A stretch of DNA of 64,000 nt from Clavelina lepadiformis (lineage: Eukaryota > Chordata > Ascidiacea > Aplousobranchia > Clavelinidae): positions 19,592,001-19,656,000 of the forward strand of contig NC_135242.1 in assembly GCF_947623445.1 (NCBI RefSeq), read 5' to 3'. How positions within the stretch are numbered: the stretch's first letter is position 1; the number at the start of each line of letters is the position of its first letter. The notes under the pieces were generated by a model, which did not search any database, was not told the origin of the DNA, and saw nothing but the letters and a program-made list of their open reading frames with translations. Shown here in pieces: positions 50,060 through 61,962 of this stretch. A program made the position numbers and the translations under genes.

Positions 50060-52348
50060 GATCGCATAAAATAACTGTTGCCTATGGTCAGGAAGTAACA
50101 CTAATCTGTCTGCTGTCAAGTCAGTCTATCCTATAAAATACATTCATAAGCACAGGCTGGTTGCAAAGATAATGACGGAATCAAAAATACAACCAAAAAT
50201 GCAGCAAAGAACATAACTTGTGTATCCTATCAAATGAATAATTATTATTGGTGTGACTTTTTGCCAGGCTAGTCATTCGGCTATGACGCATATTTACCAT
50301 TATTTACCTGCGTCGCCGAATGCATTTTACAGCATAAACGCAAACGGTGTCCTTTTATTACAAAGTACAAACACCATTACGGTAGGTTACGAATAATGAT
50401 AAGTTTACAATAAGCTCCAGGCGACATTAACCGTTTACTCATTGGTTGGCTGCAACTGCCTTTGTTCCCTTTTCTGGTTACACAGCAAAATATCCCATAA
50501 TGATGTTCCTCAAAGCACTAAACCGTCGCATACAGGTGAGCAGCCAAGCATGGGATAAAAACATTTTTTGCAAGGTTAACTTAACTTTCAAAACGTTTAA
50601 TATTTTCAAGTAAACATGGTTCTGAATGAAGCATTTAAAACGTAATTCTTAAGGTGTTACAAAAATAAAACACAATACAGCTATAGCCAAGTAGGCCTAC
50701 ATTATATAGCCCATTGGAGAAAATTCGAAGTAAAATATATCTTTCATCTTAAGCCAATAAATTTTCAGATCGGTTTTAAATTGGCGTACAAGCAATCTCT
50801 AGGGCAATCCGACATTTTGAATGTCCCACTTCCTAGCGAACGGTCATGAATCGGTCAATTGCCCCATCAAACTTGCCTGGGTTTGTTTGTTTCATATAGC
50901 AATGTACTGCACTTTTTGTAAACAGCATGTAAGACAAAAATAAATTGCTAAGCCTTTAGGTTTTTACTGTGAATGGTGCACCTGGAAATGCTGCTGCTGC
51001 AAATCTGACCCGTAACAACTACAAGTCAAAGTTGGAACCAACACAAATAAAACATACAAACACACCAACGAACGGTTACGGCGCTATTTCAGTGATATCC
51101 TTTCTGTGCCAAAGAATCTGCATTTAATTCTGATGCAATAGCCTATACTTAATTTCAAGTTGAACATCTCAATGAAGAATGTAGCTTTCAATTGGCTCGA
51201 ATACCGTCTTTCCCGGCAATGACCCGGACATTTCATGGAAACATACATATCGTTACCTTTTCAGCATTTTATCACTATTCCATGCGCTAAATTTAGTAAA
51301 ACTGCTAACGTTTGCAATGCTGCAATATTGAGAAAAACAAATTATGTGCAAGGCTAAAAGTGCCCAAAGTTGTTATATTTACGCACCCCATATCCATATA
51401 CAAACTGATATCGCCACAGGTTTATTTTAGTCGCTGAATTGTTAAATAAAATGCACGCTTAATTCGAAAAATAGAAGCGAAGTGGACGTTCCTTTGTTAA
51501 CATATGACACGCTAAACTAAAAATAGAAAATCCGGTGACTAGTGCGGATGTTGCAGTAGTACAATCACGTTTTTAAACGTGTAATTGCTCAAAACGTGGT
51601 TTAGGCAAATATTGTATGAATTCATGCACCCCTTTAAAATCGTTAGAAATATCGAATTAGCAGCTTTGTAAACTTCAACAATCTCTTTGACCAGACTAGA
51701 ACAGCAGATTTGCATTTACCAGTAGTAGCATATAGTAGAAAGTGACATGTTTAAATCTCTTTTGTCTGGTCAAATAGATAACGTCATACTTCATAGAAAC
51801 TATCAGTACATCCTTTATTTGCTTAACCTGTTTGAAACCTTTTGTCCACCAGTCCATAAGGTTGCCTACCGCCTCTCATAAAACTGTTGAAAAAAGAAAA
51901 ACTGAGGCTCTTAAGTAATTTTCTAAACATTTAAAATTTTGAAAAAGTAAAAAATTTACAATTATGGCATTAAAAAGCGTCTGTTTGAAACAATGGCATG
52001 TTGTTGATTTTAATGCTTTTTTATCAAATACATTTTTTTGGAGATAGCTGTTGTAGATAGTTTAAGATACTTTGTTTTAACTGGTATTTTACTTCAACAC
52101 CCTCATAAAGTATAACATTTACAATTTCAAACAGTTAACAGCAAAACATAGAATTACAACTACAACTTTTTCGATGGTATGAATTTATATGATCAGCTGG
52201 GGAAAAATTAAGACGTTTCGCCAACGTTCGATCAATCCCAGACTTTTCAGCTTTTAGTTTTTCAAGGGCTGGGGTGTGTTGGAAAGTTAAAATTTTTTGG
52301 GATATTCATCTTGTTTGCAGTTAAATAAAGGTAGACAAATTTGCAGAC
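50060..52348. other. Intergenic region between two divergent genes
   Basis: No supported gene or repeat. The genes on either side point away from each other, so this stretch contains both promoters. Confidence 0.5.
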
Positions 52349-53980
52349 ATGTCGTATATGTTACCGCATTTAACCAATGGCTGGCAGGTGGACCAGGCCA
52401 TACTGAACGAACCAGAACGGGTTGTAGTCATTCGCTTTGGTCATGACTGGGATCCTGCCTGCATGAAAATGGATGAGGTAAACTTATTTTATCGCTATTT
52501 TGCTTTATAGATTTTACATCAATTACAATCTTAGTGTTACCAAATTTTACTTGAACTTATTCATGCCGGTATCGCATTCTTATAATTTGTTGTAACATAG
52601 CAATAGATCTTTAGAGTCCAATTGTAAAGTTCTTGTATTTTTGGAAGGTTGACAAAGGCAAATTGACTTAAGCTTTGATTAAATCATTTACAGTTTTTGA
52701 AGGAGATATGCATAAATTAAGCAATATACTTTCCATATTAAATCTCACTTGCACAGTTAGCAAACTTTTCAATCTAGGTTGAGTGTTACATAGCACACTG
52801 GTAAACCGATTAGCTGTCTCATGGCGGATAGCGCTGCCAACTTTAGGGGTGACAATCATATATGTCATTTTTATGCAACTTGTCTTGCTGTAAACAAAGA
52901 TAAGTCAGCATTCAAAACATGGCAATTTTGACAAAATCTCAGGGGTACAAGTTCAGCACAATGACCTGTCACTGTCACAAGCCATTAACAATTAGGCTGC
53001 CACTATTTCACCAGACACGTAGCAAAATCGTGTGTTCGAAGCTATTTTCACAGTTTCTTACTTATCTAACTTAAATGTTATAACATATTAACTTAAACCT
53101 AACCTAAATCTACCTCCTAATCTAACTTTAACTCCAGTAAAACTTAAAACATCTAAAAAACGTTTTGCATTGCCATCTCCTATCTAACCGCCTATCTGTA
53201 ACAACAGGTTGCTTGACCTAGTTATGATGAAATAGTCACTCTCCTCCAATTATTGCTCCTGTTCACAGATTTTAGTAGATATATTGGAATATGGGCAAGG
53301 CTTCATGTTTAAGCTAAACTGACAAGTGTAAAACGTGTCCATTGTAATTGAGGAAAAGTATTTAGAAATTGAATTTATGCAAAAATAAAGATTTCACTAC
53401 TACAACATATGTGTCAAAAAAGTTTTATTTAATATGAACAAGCAAGCTTGCAGTTTTTTTGCAGATTAAGCCCATGATTTTTTACATGAATAGTAGTTTT
53501 TTTTGCTTACCAATTTCTCACACACCTGTTATTATAATTTAAATTTTATTTATAAACATTTGTGGCATCTCTTTTTTGTTTTAGACGCTCTACAGCATCG
53601 CTGACAAAGTAAAAAACTTTGCAGCAATCTATTTAGTTGACATTTCACAAGTGCCTGACTTCAATAAAATGTATGAGTTGTACGATCCTTGCACCTCAAT
53701 GTTCTTTTACAGGTGAGAAAGGTCATGATAATGTTCAAGTAAATTTTAGTCCACTTTTGAATACTGTACTTGCAGTTAATCTAATGTTTTTATTGGGTCT
53801 CATAACAGGAACAAACATATCATGATTGATTTGGGAACCGGAAACAACAATAAAATCAACTGGCCGATGGAAGACAAGCAAGAAATGATAGACATTGTAG
53901 AAACCATATACAGAGGCGCTAGAAAGGGACGTGGTTTAGTTGTTTCACCAAAAGATTATTCAACCAAATACCGATACTAA
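52349..53980 (+). CDS. TXNL4A: Thioredoxin-like protein 4A (DIM1), U5 snRNP component
   Basis: Exons 52349-52477, 53585-53712 and 53809-53980 give 142 residues, the family's usual length. The product begins MSYMLPHLTNGWQVDQAILN and contains RFGHDWDPACMKMDE (thioredoxin fold with the CxxC lost), YLVDISQVPDFNKMYELYDP, NNNKINWPMEDKQEMIDIVE and a C-terminus ending YSTKYRY. It is a nuclear protein of the U4/U6.U5 tri-snRNP needed for pre-mRNA splicing. The sequence is extremely conserved in eukaryotes, so the call is firm. A minus-strand gene starts 2.3 kb upstream and the selenoprotein gene follows 0.7 kb downstream on the same strand. Confidence 0.98.
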
Positions 53981-54685
53981 TATTTTTCTTTGCGTCTTCC
54001 ACCATGTTTACTAGACAATGATGTGTTTACCAGATATAAACCAAAGCTGCTAAGCTGACTGCACCACACTGGAGTGTCAAGAGGCTTTTAAAACCGATCA
54101 CTTGTATACATTTCTCATTTCCATGAATACAATATACAGGCAAAAGAAAACTTATATTTGTTTTTCTGCTATGTGCCGCTTGAAAGTATTGGATTTATAT
54201 GGATGAGGCTAAAATTAATAATATTTCAGTTGTGGCTGACATGATTGAGGTTTTGGTAACCCCTTTTGTGAAGCATTACTTCACAAATAATTTAGGGCAA
54301 GTCTTTTTTATCTTTCCATTTAATGTTGTTTTTTCATCACTATAAGTGCAGTTGCTATTCACATGCTCAAGTGCTTCATTTCCAGCTCTTATTCTTTGTC
54401 TGGTTTGTGTTTGATCATCCACTTTAGAATGCTGTTCAGTATACAAGTCCTTAGTATGGCCACGTCACTAGTACTTAAACGTTTTTTTTTTGGTTACCTA
54501 TGCTTAGTTAGGTTTGGTATGGCCAGTTGATGAACTGAACTATGAAAGGATTTTTGCTGAAAGAAGTTTTTCGAAAATTACTGTTTAGTGATTTGTCATT
54601 ATGTGTGCAGTTTTAATGATGTACTTCGTTCTACCTTTTTAGCAATTTAGGTTTGTTATTTATTAAATCAGTTGCTGTTGTAATA

Positions 54686-55661
54686 ATGTCGGAAACAAAG
54701 AATGTGGAGGTATCGATTGAATACTGGTAAGGATGAAACATTGATTAGAATCTGTCAAAATACATGATTTCAATACAATACAGTTTTCAATACAGATTTT
54801 GCACTTGGACTTTGCTGGTTATGGTAAAAAATAGAAATACCACCATGCATCTAAGAAGTGTACAATGCACATAACATTGGTCTTACATTGTCAATATGTT
54901 CTGTAACTAGTCAAAGTACTGATATATTTTCACCTGTGTATTGACAGTGGTAGCTGAGGCTACTATGGGCGCTTCATGGAACTGAAGTCGGTCCTTGAAT
55001 CCAAATTTGACAACATAGTGATTAGTGGATTTGTAGGTCGTGAAGGTAAATATGTTTTGGCTATTGTAATCGTATCAAATAGTTTAATAAGACTTTAACA
55101 GGAGTAGAATTGTGTGTTATCATATGCGAAGTTTCTGCTTAGCCACATTTTTGTGTGAATACTTGATGCTTTATCATCTTTGTATCATAAATGAAACTAA
55201 TTAGCCATCAATACCTGAAATGTTTGTATACTATTACAGGTTTAGGTGTTTTGTTTGTCACATTTGTTATGCTTACCTTTACTCCTTAGCTACAATTGTT
55301 ACAAATTTTCTCACTTTCATATCTCTTCCTTTGCTAGGTTCTTATGAGGTGTCCATTAACGGTGCACTTGTCTTTTCAAAATTAACTACGTATGGTTTTC
55401 CGTATGATGCAGATGTAAGCAAGATTCTGTCTGTGTACCAGTAGTATTTTACACTTGCGGAATTGGCAAATATCATATCAATTTAATTTATTTAATTGCA
55501 TGTAAAAGGTTACTGTTATTAGTTTATGCTTTTTATGTAATACTATAACAATAGCTTAATGTTTATTTTGTGCGTAGATTGAAAAAGCAATTGCAGCTGC
55601 TCAAAGTAATGAGGAAGTTGCCACAATTAGCAACAGCCAATCACCGTGCATCATTTTGTAA
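54686..55661 (+). CDS. MIEN1/SelW2-like selenoprotein with predicted selenocysteine and CAAX box
   Basis: Exons 54686-54726, 54948-55045, 55338-55414 and 55578-55661 give 99 residues if the TGA at 54955-54957 is read as selenocysteine (residue 17). The active site is then C14-G-S-U17, the C-x2-U motif of the SelW/Rdx thioredoxin-like family. The rest (GSYEVSINGALVFSKLTTYG, FPYDAD, NSQSPCIIL) matches human MIEN1 (Rdx12), which has C-x2-C. The end CIIL is a prenylation box, probably geranylgeranyl, so the protein is membrane-tethered. AATAAA is at 56081-56086. The reading frame resumes perfectly after the TGA and the exon phases agree, so a mutation or pseudogene is unlikely. I could not identify a convincing SECIS element by eye in the roughly 420-bp 3' UTR. 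Confidence 0.88.
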
Positions 55662-56080
55662 TGATTTTCTTTAATGGATTTTGTTTTAGACGGTCACTTT
55701 GCATAAAATTAAATATACAACTTATCATATTTTGTTCGCTCTCTTCCACAGTATTAAATATCTGACCTTTCATTAGTTACACGAATTAGCACACTGTTTA
55801 TTTAATCTCTGCCTTTAGCAAATCATTGATGTATTTGGCATTATCTCGTATAGTTAATGATCCAATTAGATGTGTTAATAATTCTTCATGATGAATTTGG
55901 TACTTTCGCGGATTTGCTGCTTGTCTGTGGTTACCTCAATATATCTTCATTTGTGTGTGATACCATTTTATTTTGTGTTTTCATTTTCGCAAGATGGTTT
56001 AATGACGGTTTGAAGTGAAAGTGGTGACAACCATCAATTCAGACCCGATGTGTATTTACCACTGCGATTGTTTGGAACGA

Positions 56081-56086
56081 AATAAA
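56081..56086 (+). terminator. Polyadenylation signal of the MIEN1/SelW2-like gene
   Basis: The canonical AATAAA lies 420 bp after the stop codon. A SECIS element would be expected between the stop and this site. Confidence 0.6.
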
Positions 56087-56504
56087 ACCACTACTGTTCA
56101 AAAATTCCCACCTGGTTTTTGTAGAAGGGAAGATTAGACCGCTTTTAATTGCAAAAACTTCAACTAAACTAAGTCAAGGAAGAGAAATATTGTTTCTTTT
56201 TTTTCTTTACCGGCGAGTCAAGTTAAACGTCTATTGAGTATCTTTTAGTCATAAGAGACCGTGATACAGGTTGGGAAGACGTAAAATAGGACTACAATTA
56301 AAAAACGAAACTTTACAACAACTATTAGGTAACTTACAAGGCAAGTATTTTATAATCGCGATTTTATGATTTTTTCAAGCGTGTGCTGGGATTCACAAAT
56401 TAGGATTGCAATCGTAAAATGAAAGTATTTTGAAAGAATAATTCTGTGCACTTCACTTCATTCTAACTCATTTTAATGATTTTAATTTATCAAATTTTCG
56501 TTCC

Positions 56505-56579
56505 TTCTCGGTGGCCAAATGGGTATAAGGCATTTGCTTCCTAAGCCAGAGATTGTGGGTTGGAGTCCCACCCGAGTCG
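56505..56579 (+). pseudogene. tRNA-Arg(CCT)-like pseudogene 1
   Basis: It keeps GGCATTTGCTTCCTAAGCC and the T arm, but the D loop is altered (GCCAAATGGGTATAAGGC), the T loop reads TTGGAGT instead of TTCGAGT, and two acceptor pairs are lost. Confidence 0.7.
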
Positions 56580-57023
56580 CCAAGTAATTATATTCTATCG
56601 AGGATTAAAAGCGATTTCGTACTTTTTCTTGCACGTTTTCAAAATTCTGAAATTACTCATACAATACTTGTGATCTTTTAAAGAAGTTGGGATGTTGTAT
56701 GTTCAGTGTAGGCACAAAATTGGTTTATTTGGTCCGAGTTTTATGCTTACTGCAAAAATGTCATCAAGGTATATCCCTTGTAGATTTTCGGTTTGTTTGC
56801 GATATTTTCATTAAACGTTTTCATCTCAACGCAGGCTAAAAGAAATTTAAAAAAATCTAAGCCGAGTAGATATTAAGACTTCTAAGTTGTTTTATCTTAG
56901 AATGTATAAACCAGTTTGAAGCAGAATAAGCGCTAGAAAAAAATACGTTCACGTTCTGCTTTAATGTTGATTAATTTAAACCTTGAAATTTGTTTAAAAA
57001 GCGAAGCTGTAACTATATCCACA

Positions 57024-57097
57024 AGCCCGGTGGCCTAATGGATAAGTCATTGGCCTCCTAAGCCAGGGATTTTGGGTTCGAGTCCCACTCGGGTTGT
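57024..57097 (+). pseudogene. tRNA-Arg(CCT)-like copy 2, probably degenerate
   Basis: The anticodon arm TTGGCCTCCTAAGCCAG and the TTCGAGT loop are intact. The D stem is broken (AAGTC for AAGGC) and the first T-stem pair is mismatched. Confidence 0.7.
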
Positions 57098-57943
57098 TAA
57101 CAACATTTAAACTAAAGATTGTCACAAGAAAAAGAACTACCAAAAATGCTAAACTTCAACATGTTTCGGACTGCTACAGAACCATGTCAAATTTAGTTAG
57201 CTGTTGAAAAATATACAAATACATTAGACGATTTGGACGAGACCAAAAGAGCTTTTGCAATGCTGTATTCGTAGTTAGGTACCAGCTTGCTTTATCCATA
57301 TCATTCCCTTGTGACCTAACTTTGCAGAGTCGGTTAAACGATTGCATTTTTGTGCAATTGCTGTAAATAAATGTTTTCTAGAGTTTATTTGCTTCATTTG
57401 TGAGATAATGATTTCCATGAGCAAATCTTTCATGCACTGTGTAGGTCAGCATTTAATCATAGTCTGTCAAAGTTAATGGTGCAGAAGTTTGTATTTTAAC
57501 TTTATATTCCCAGATATAATCTTTTAAAGTGCCCCAGATTTAAAAATATATAGCGTGATTAAGTTTAATCACGGAGTTTGCAAAAGATTAAAACTGCATT
57601 AAGTTCTCCATTTTGAAGTTGGGGTGTTGGTTGATTCAATGTAGGTGCAAAATTGGTCCGAGTTTTAAAAATATTGTAAAAGTACCATCAATGTTCATCT
57701 CATGAATTTATTTTTGGTTTGTCAATGAAATTTTTGTAAAATGTTTTCTCTTTAACATGGGTTAAAAATTAGTTTGCAAGAGGCAGTCCAAGTGGATTTT
57801 AAGGTTTCTCAATTGCATTTTCTAGAATGTTTACACTTTAAAGCAGACCAAGACCCAAAGTAAAATATGTCCACGTCTTGCGTTAATGTAAATGAATAAA
57901 AAGAACTTCATGTTTAAAAAATAAATCTGTAACTTCATCCACA

Positions 57944-58093
57944 AGCTCCGTTTGCCTTATGGCGATTGTAATAGTGAATTGTAATAAGTTATATAATTAG
58001 CATTTTGATAAGCGATTGTGTGTTCTCCAGTTGCATAAAGGATTGGCCTCCCAAATCAGGGATCGTAGCTTTGAGTCCCATCCGAGGTGTTCC
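57944..58093 (+). pseudogene. tRNA-Arg pseudogene 3, split by an insert
   Basis: The 5' part (about 57944-57963, CTCCGTTTGCCTTATGG) and the 3' part (about 58029-58093, GATTGGCCTCCCAAATCAGG and TTTGAGTCCC) are separated by about 65 bp of AT-rich sequence. Several stem bases are changed. Confidence 0.6.
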
Positions 58094-58575
58094 TGAGTTT
58101 CAAATTAAAAATTATACAAAGAAGTGAAAATATCCCCCACCAATACAGGGATAAGTGCTTTTTGTTCAAGTTTGCTTAAAATGAGAAGCAAAGCCAAAAA
58201 CAAAGGTAACCTTAAATCAAAGATCAGTAAATATACTTGTGAAAGGACTTTTTAATAATATATATTGATTAAGAATTTTTTACCAAAATAATTTATTTTC
58301 CGCATAGGAATGTCACAGATTAGGCTACAGCACACAAACTGGTAAAAATAAGAATGCTTTATTTATTTACTTTTAATTTTAAAAGCTTTATTACCCTTTA
58401 TAATTGTGTGTCATAAGAAACATTTCACTACTATTAAACTCGAATTAAAAAGGATTCACTAAATTCTGTCCTAGACGGAATGTTAAAGTTTTTAAATAGT
58501 TCTAATCAATGCAGGTTTAAAGAAACAGGACTATGTCTGACCGCAGCTACCGTAGGGCTATATAATTATTTTGTC

Positions 58576-58648
58576 GCCTCTTTGGCCTAATGGATAAGGC
58601 ATTGGTCTCCTAAGCGAAGGATTGTGGGTTCGAGTCCCACCCGAGATG
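58576..58648 (+). pseudogene. tRNA-Arg(CCT)-like copy 4, degenerate
   Basis: The D arm, T arm and CTCCTAA anticodon loop are intact. The acceptor stem has about three mismatches (GCCTCTT against CCGAGAT) and the anticodon stem has one. Confidence 0.7.
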
Positions 58649-58968
58649 CTTGGCTTTAATTTTGCGACAACTGTTTTGCTTGCTTCTTTATACTTGTGTG
58701 TCACAAGAAATATTCTACTGCTACTACTTGATCCAAATACCTGAGTCTCCAATATTGTTTCTTTTTTGTGACGTACAATACGAACCAAGATTTACGTAAT
58801 AATTAAGCGATAATTTTTTATTATTGCCATTTATTTATGGCAATAACTGCTTAACCGTTACATATTAGTACAAATCCTTTCACCAATGTACTTATTGGCA
58901 TCTACTCCTTGATTTAAGCAAACTTGTGTTTGGCCTTGGCCTCACTTTAACTAAATCATGTTTTAAAC

Positions 58969-59274
58969 CAGCGTGGTCCAACTTCTTTTCATCGCGGGCC
59001 AAAATCAGAAAATTTTTTTACCTTGCGGGCCAATGTTTTTAAATTAGAACTGAAGAAATGTGAAATTAGAACTGAAAAACAATGTGACATTGATATTAGA
59101 ACAGAAATTAGAATAGTTCAAAATTTAGCTATTAAATGCTGATCAATGTGACATCTGCGGTCGAGGTTCTTCCTCGACAATAGCGACTATCAAAGCTGAC
59201 TATCAGTTGGCGGGCCAAAAAATCAGTGCTCGCGGGCCAACTTTGGCCCGCGGGCCTGCAGTTGGACCACGCTG
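58969..59274. mobile_element. hAT-type MITE, 306 bp
   Basis: Perfect terminal inverted repeats CAGCGTGGTCCAACT / AGTTGGACCACGCTG are flanked by the 8-bp direct repeat TTTTAAAC (58961-58968 and 59275-59282). Empty sites reading ATGTTTTAAACTACGACAG occur in the paralogous flanks near 59935 and 62272. The interior has GCGGGCC motifs in inverted orientation and no coding capacity. The 8-bp duplication identifies the hAT superfamily. Confidence 0.93.
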
Positions 59275-59686
59275 TTTTAAACTACGACAGATCCTCGTCA
59301 AGCTCGGTGTAATCTAGGCATTGAGAATGCGTTGAGATTTCCATTTTGAAGTTGGGGTGATGACTTTTCAGGTTATTTGGAAAATTTGTTTGACTTGATC
59401 GGAATTTTAAAATACTGCGAAAGTGTCACCAACTTATATTTCATATAGATTTTCGGTGTGTATGTAATGTTTATCAAATGCTTCTCTTCAACGTGGGCTG
59501 AAAAGAAATTTGCAAGATTCCGTCCAAATGGATTTTAAGGTTTCTAGATTGTTTTATCTTAAAATTTTTCCCAATCACTTTCAAGCAGAGTAAGCTCCAC
59601 ATCGAAATGATTTCATGTTCTGCTTTATTTTTAACGTTTAGACTTTTGTGTTTGTTTAAAAAGTAAAGTGATTTAGTAGTACACAA

Positions 59687-59759
59687 GCCCCGGTGGCCTA
59701 ATGGATAAGGCATTGGCCTCCTAAGCCAAGGATTGTGGGTTCGAGTCCCACCCGGGGTG
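59687..59759 (+). tRNA. tRNA-Arg (anticodon CCT)
   Basis: A complete 73-base cloverleaf: acceptor GCCCCGG/CCGGGGT (G-U at the end, as in animal tRNA-Arg-CCT), D arm GCCTAATGGATAAGGC, anticodon arm TTGGCCTCCTAAGCCAA, T arm GTGGGTTCGAGTCCCAC. No intron. A TTTT terminator is at 59771. It decodes AGG. Confidence 0.93.
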
Positions 59760-60477
59760 CTTGAATTTGATTTTGCGACAACTGTTTTCTTTGCTTCTCT
59801 ATACTTGTATGTATGGAAGTAACTGCTTAACTATTGCATATTAGCACAAATCCTTTCATCAATATAGTTACTGGCATCTATTCTTTGATTTAAGCAAACT
59901 TCTTTTTGGACTTGCCCTAGCTTTAACTAAATCATGTTTTAAACTACGACAGACCCTCGTCATGCTCGGTGTAGTCTAGGCATTTAGTCATATAGTTGTG
60001 TAGTTCAAATTCAAACCTGGTTGTGTAGTCTCTTTTGAAACGCACTGAATTTAAAAGCAGAGTCATAAGTTTTCATCGTGGCAACTACAAAAGTTTAGGA
60101 ATGCGATGAGTTTTCCATTTTGAAGTTGGGGTGACGGCTTTTCAGTGTAGCGGTTTTTAAGTTCATTTGGAAAATTTGTTTGATTTGATCAGAGTTTTAA
60201 AACACTGCGAAAGTGTCACCAACTTATATTTCATGTAAATTTTCGGTGTCTATGTTATGTTTTTGTCTAATGCTTCTTTTCAATGTGGGCTGAAAAGAAA
60301 TTTGCAAAAACCTTTCCAAATAGATTTTAAGGTTTCTAGATTGTTTTATCCTAAAAAGTTTGTCAATCACCTTGAAGCAGAATAAGCGCCAGATGAAAAT
60401 GATTTCACGTTCTATTTTATTTTAAAGTTTAGACTTTTATTTTTCTTTAAAAAGTAAAGTCAATTCGTGTTCCGCAT
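59760..60477. repeat. tRNA-flanking repeat (B-type upstream flank)
   Basis: Blocks such as TTGAAGTTGGGGTGACGG, AAATTTGCAAGATTCC and TTTAAGGTTTCTAGATTG recur before the tRNA-like copies near 56690-56890, 57610-57830, 59340-59570, 60120-60350 and 62455-62690. They show that tRNA and flank were duplicated together. Confidence 0.75.
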
Positions 60478-60550
60478 GCCCCGGTGGCCTAATGGATAAG
60501 GCATTGGCCTCCTAAGCCAGGGATTGTGGGTTCGAGTCCCATCTGGGGTG
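60478..60550 (+). tRNA. tRNA-Arg (anticodon CCT)
   Basis: Cloverleaf of 73 bases with acceptor GCCCCGG/CTGGGGT (two G-U pairs), anticodon arm TTGGCCTCCTAAGCCAG, and T arm GTGGGTTCGAGTCCCAT with a closing G-U. All stems can still pair. TTTT follows within 20 bases. Confidence 0.85.
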
Positions 60551-61058
60551 CTATTGGAATGCATTTTGCGACGGCTGATTGTACCTTTTTGAACGATCGG
60601 GAAGACTTTTGTAAACTTTCACTCGCAGTCATCGTTGGTGTATGTAAACTTTCAGGAGAGGTAAAATATAAACCGGATAACTTATTCAGCAACTGTTGTG
60701 GCTGAAAAGTAACAAGTTTGTTTCTCTGCAACCTAAAGTTTATCCGTTAAAATTCTATCCGTCGTATTGACTTGTCATCTTGCCATGAATAAGCTTCCAT
60801 ACAATCAGTTCGCAAATTGAAAGCAGATGACCAAGTAAGAATCTTTATATTTCGGCTTCGTTCCAATGAGGAACCTTAAATCAAACACAAAAACTAAACA
60901 AGGTAAGCTTGTGTGGAAGACGGAAAATCCGGATGTAAAATCAAACAACATAAACAATTGACTTTATTGCAAAAATATAACATTTGCATTTATAATTATT
61001 ATATACGCCGTTAAAATTTTTTAACAAAAATGAGACATGGTTTTGAATGACTTTTTGT

Positions 61059-61340
61059 TCAGGGACGTACGAGCTCTCCTGTTTTAATAACAAATCTAGC
61101 GCTGTATTGTTTGGTTTCGTCATTTGTTTTTAAAATTTTGAATTCACTAAGAGCAATATTATAACTGTCAGAATTTTCCAAGCAAGTGCTACTTAACATT
61201 TCTTCACAAAAAGTAGTTGCACCACAACCACGTGATATGGACGTGCAAGTTAATATACCACTTTTTCCAATGAGGGTTTTGGACACAAGCGGTTTCGTAT
61301 TGAAATAGTTAGCGATTTTGAATAATACATATTTCAACAA
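61059..61340 (-). other. Duplicated cysteine-containing open frame, uncertain coding status (copy 1)
   Basis: About 93 codons are open, with GILTCTSISRGCGATTFCEE and LSSTCLENSDSYNIAL. The frame starts with TTG and has no ATG of its own. It could be a last exon of an unseen gene or chance. The twin copy at 63383-63664 is also open but changes several residues near the end (ILKTNDETKQYSAR against ILQRNYETKLYSAS), so constraint looks weak. Confidence 0.25.
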
Positions 61341-61889
61341 TGATTTTTTGACTTAATTACTATCACTCAACTTGCTTCATACAAATAACTAAAACGATCG
61401 TTTTCCGACAGTTTATTTTAAAACCCCTAGTTTCGAAAGTAATGTCACCAATGTTTCATTGGTTATCTATTAGTAACAATAAGGACTTTATTACATCTCC
61501 TAGTGTGTCGCTGTAAAAGTACCAGAAAACGTAAATTTTATGTATATTTGCGGCTTGTATGTATTATATCTTTGACCAATATTTTCTTCTTAACTCGAAT
61601 TAAAAACAAATTCATAGTTGTATTCAATGCAGATTTAAAGAAACAGGACTATGTCTGACCCCGACTCCAAGAAATGATAAAAATATAGAACATTGGAGAA
61701 TGCTTGCTGCCTCAGGCAGGTATCTGATGGTGGGAAAAGAAGAATTAATGTAAGATGATTGATTCTGTATGACTTTAAAGCAAATTAAATGTCTGAATAC
61801 AATAAACCATCACATTTCGCTTCAATCTTAACAAGTTTAGACCTATATGTGGGTGTTTGTGTAAGAGGTAAATCTGTTACTATTTTGTC

Positions 61890-61962
61890 GCCTCGGTGGC
61901 CTAATGGATAAGGCATTGGCCTCCTAAGCCAAGGATTGTGGGTTCGAGTCCCACCCGGGGTG
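61890..61962 (+). tRNA. tRNA-Arg (anticodon CCT)
   Basis: Cloverleaf of 73 bases with acceptor GCCTCGG/CCGGGGT (one internal T-G pair). The D, anticodon (TTGGCCTCCTAAGCCAA) and T arms are perfect. TTTT follows within 20 bases. Its flanks match the degenerate copy at 58576. Confidence 0.87.

Noticed and set aside
55994-56034. Hairpin ATGGTT...AACCAT with ATGA and TGAC inside, considered as the SECIS element
   Set aside because: Only 19 bases separate ATGA from TGAC, too short for the second SECIS helix and its AA apical loop.
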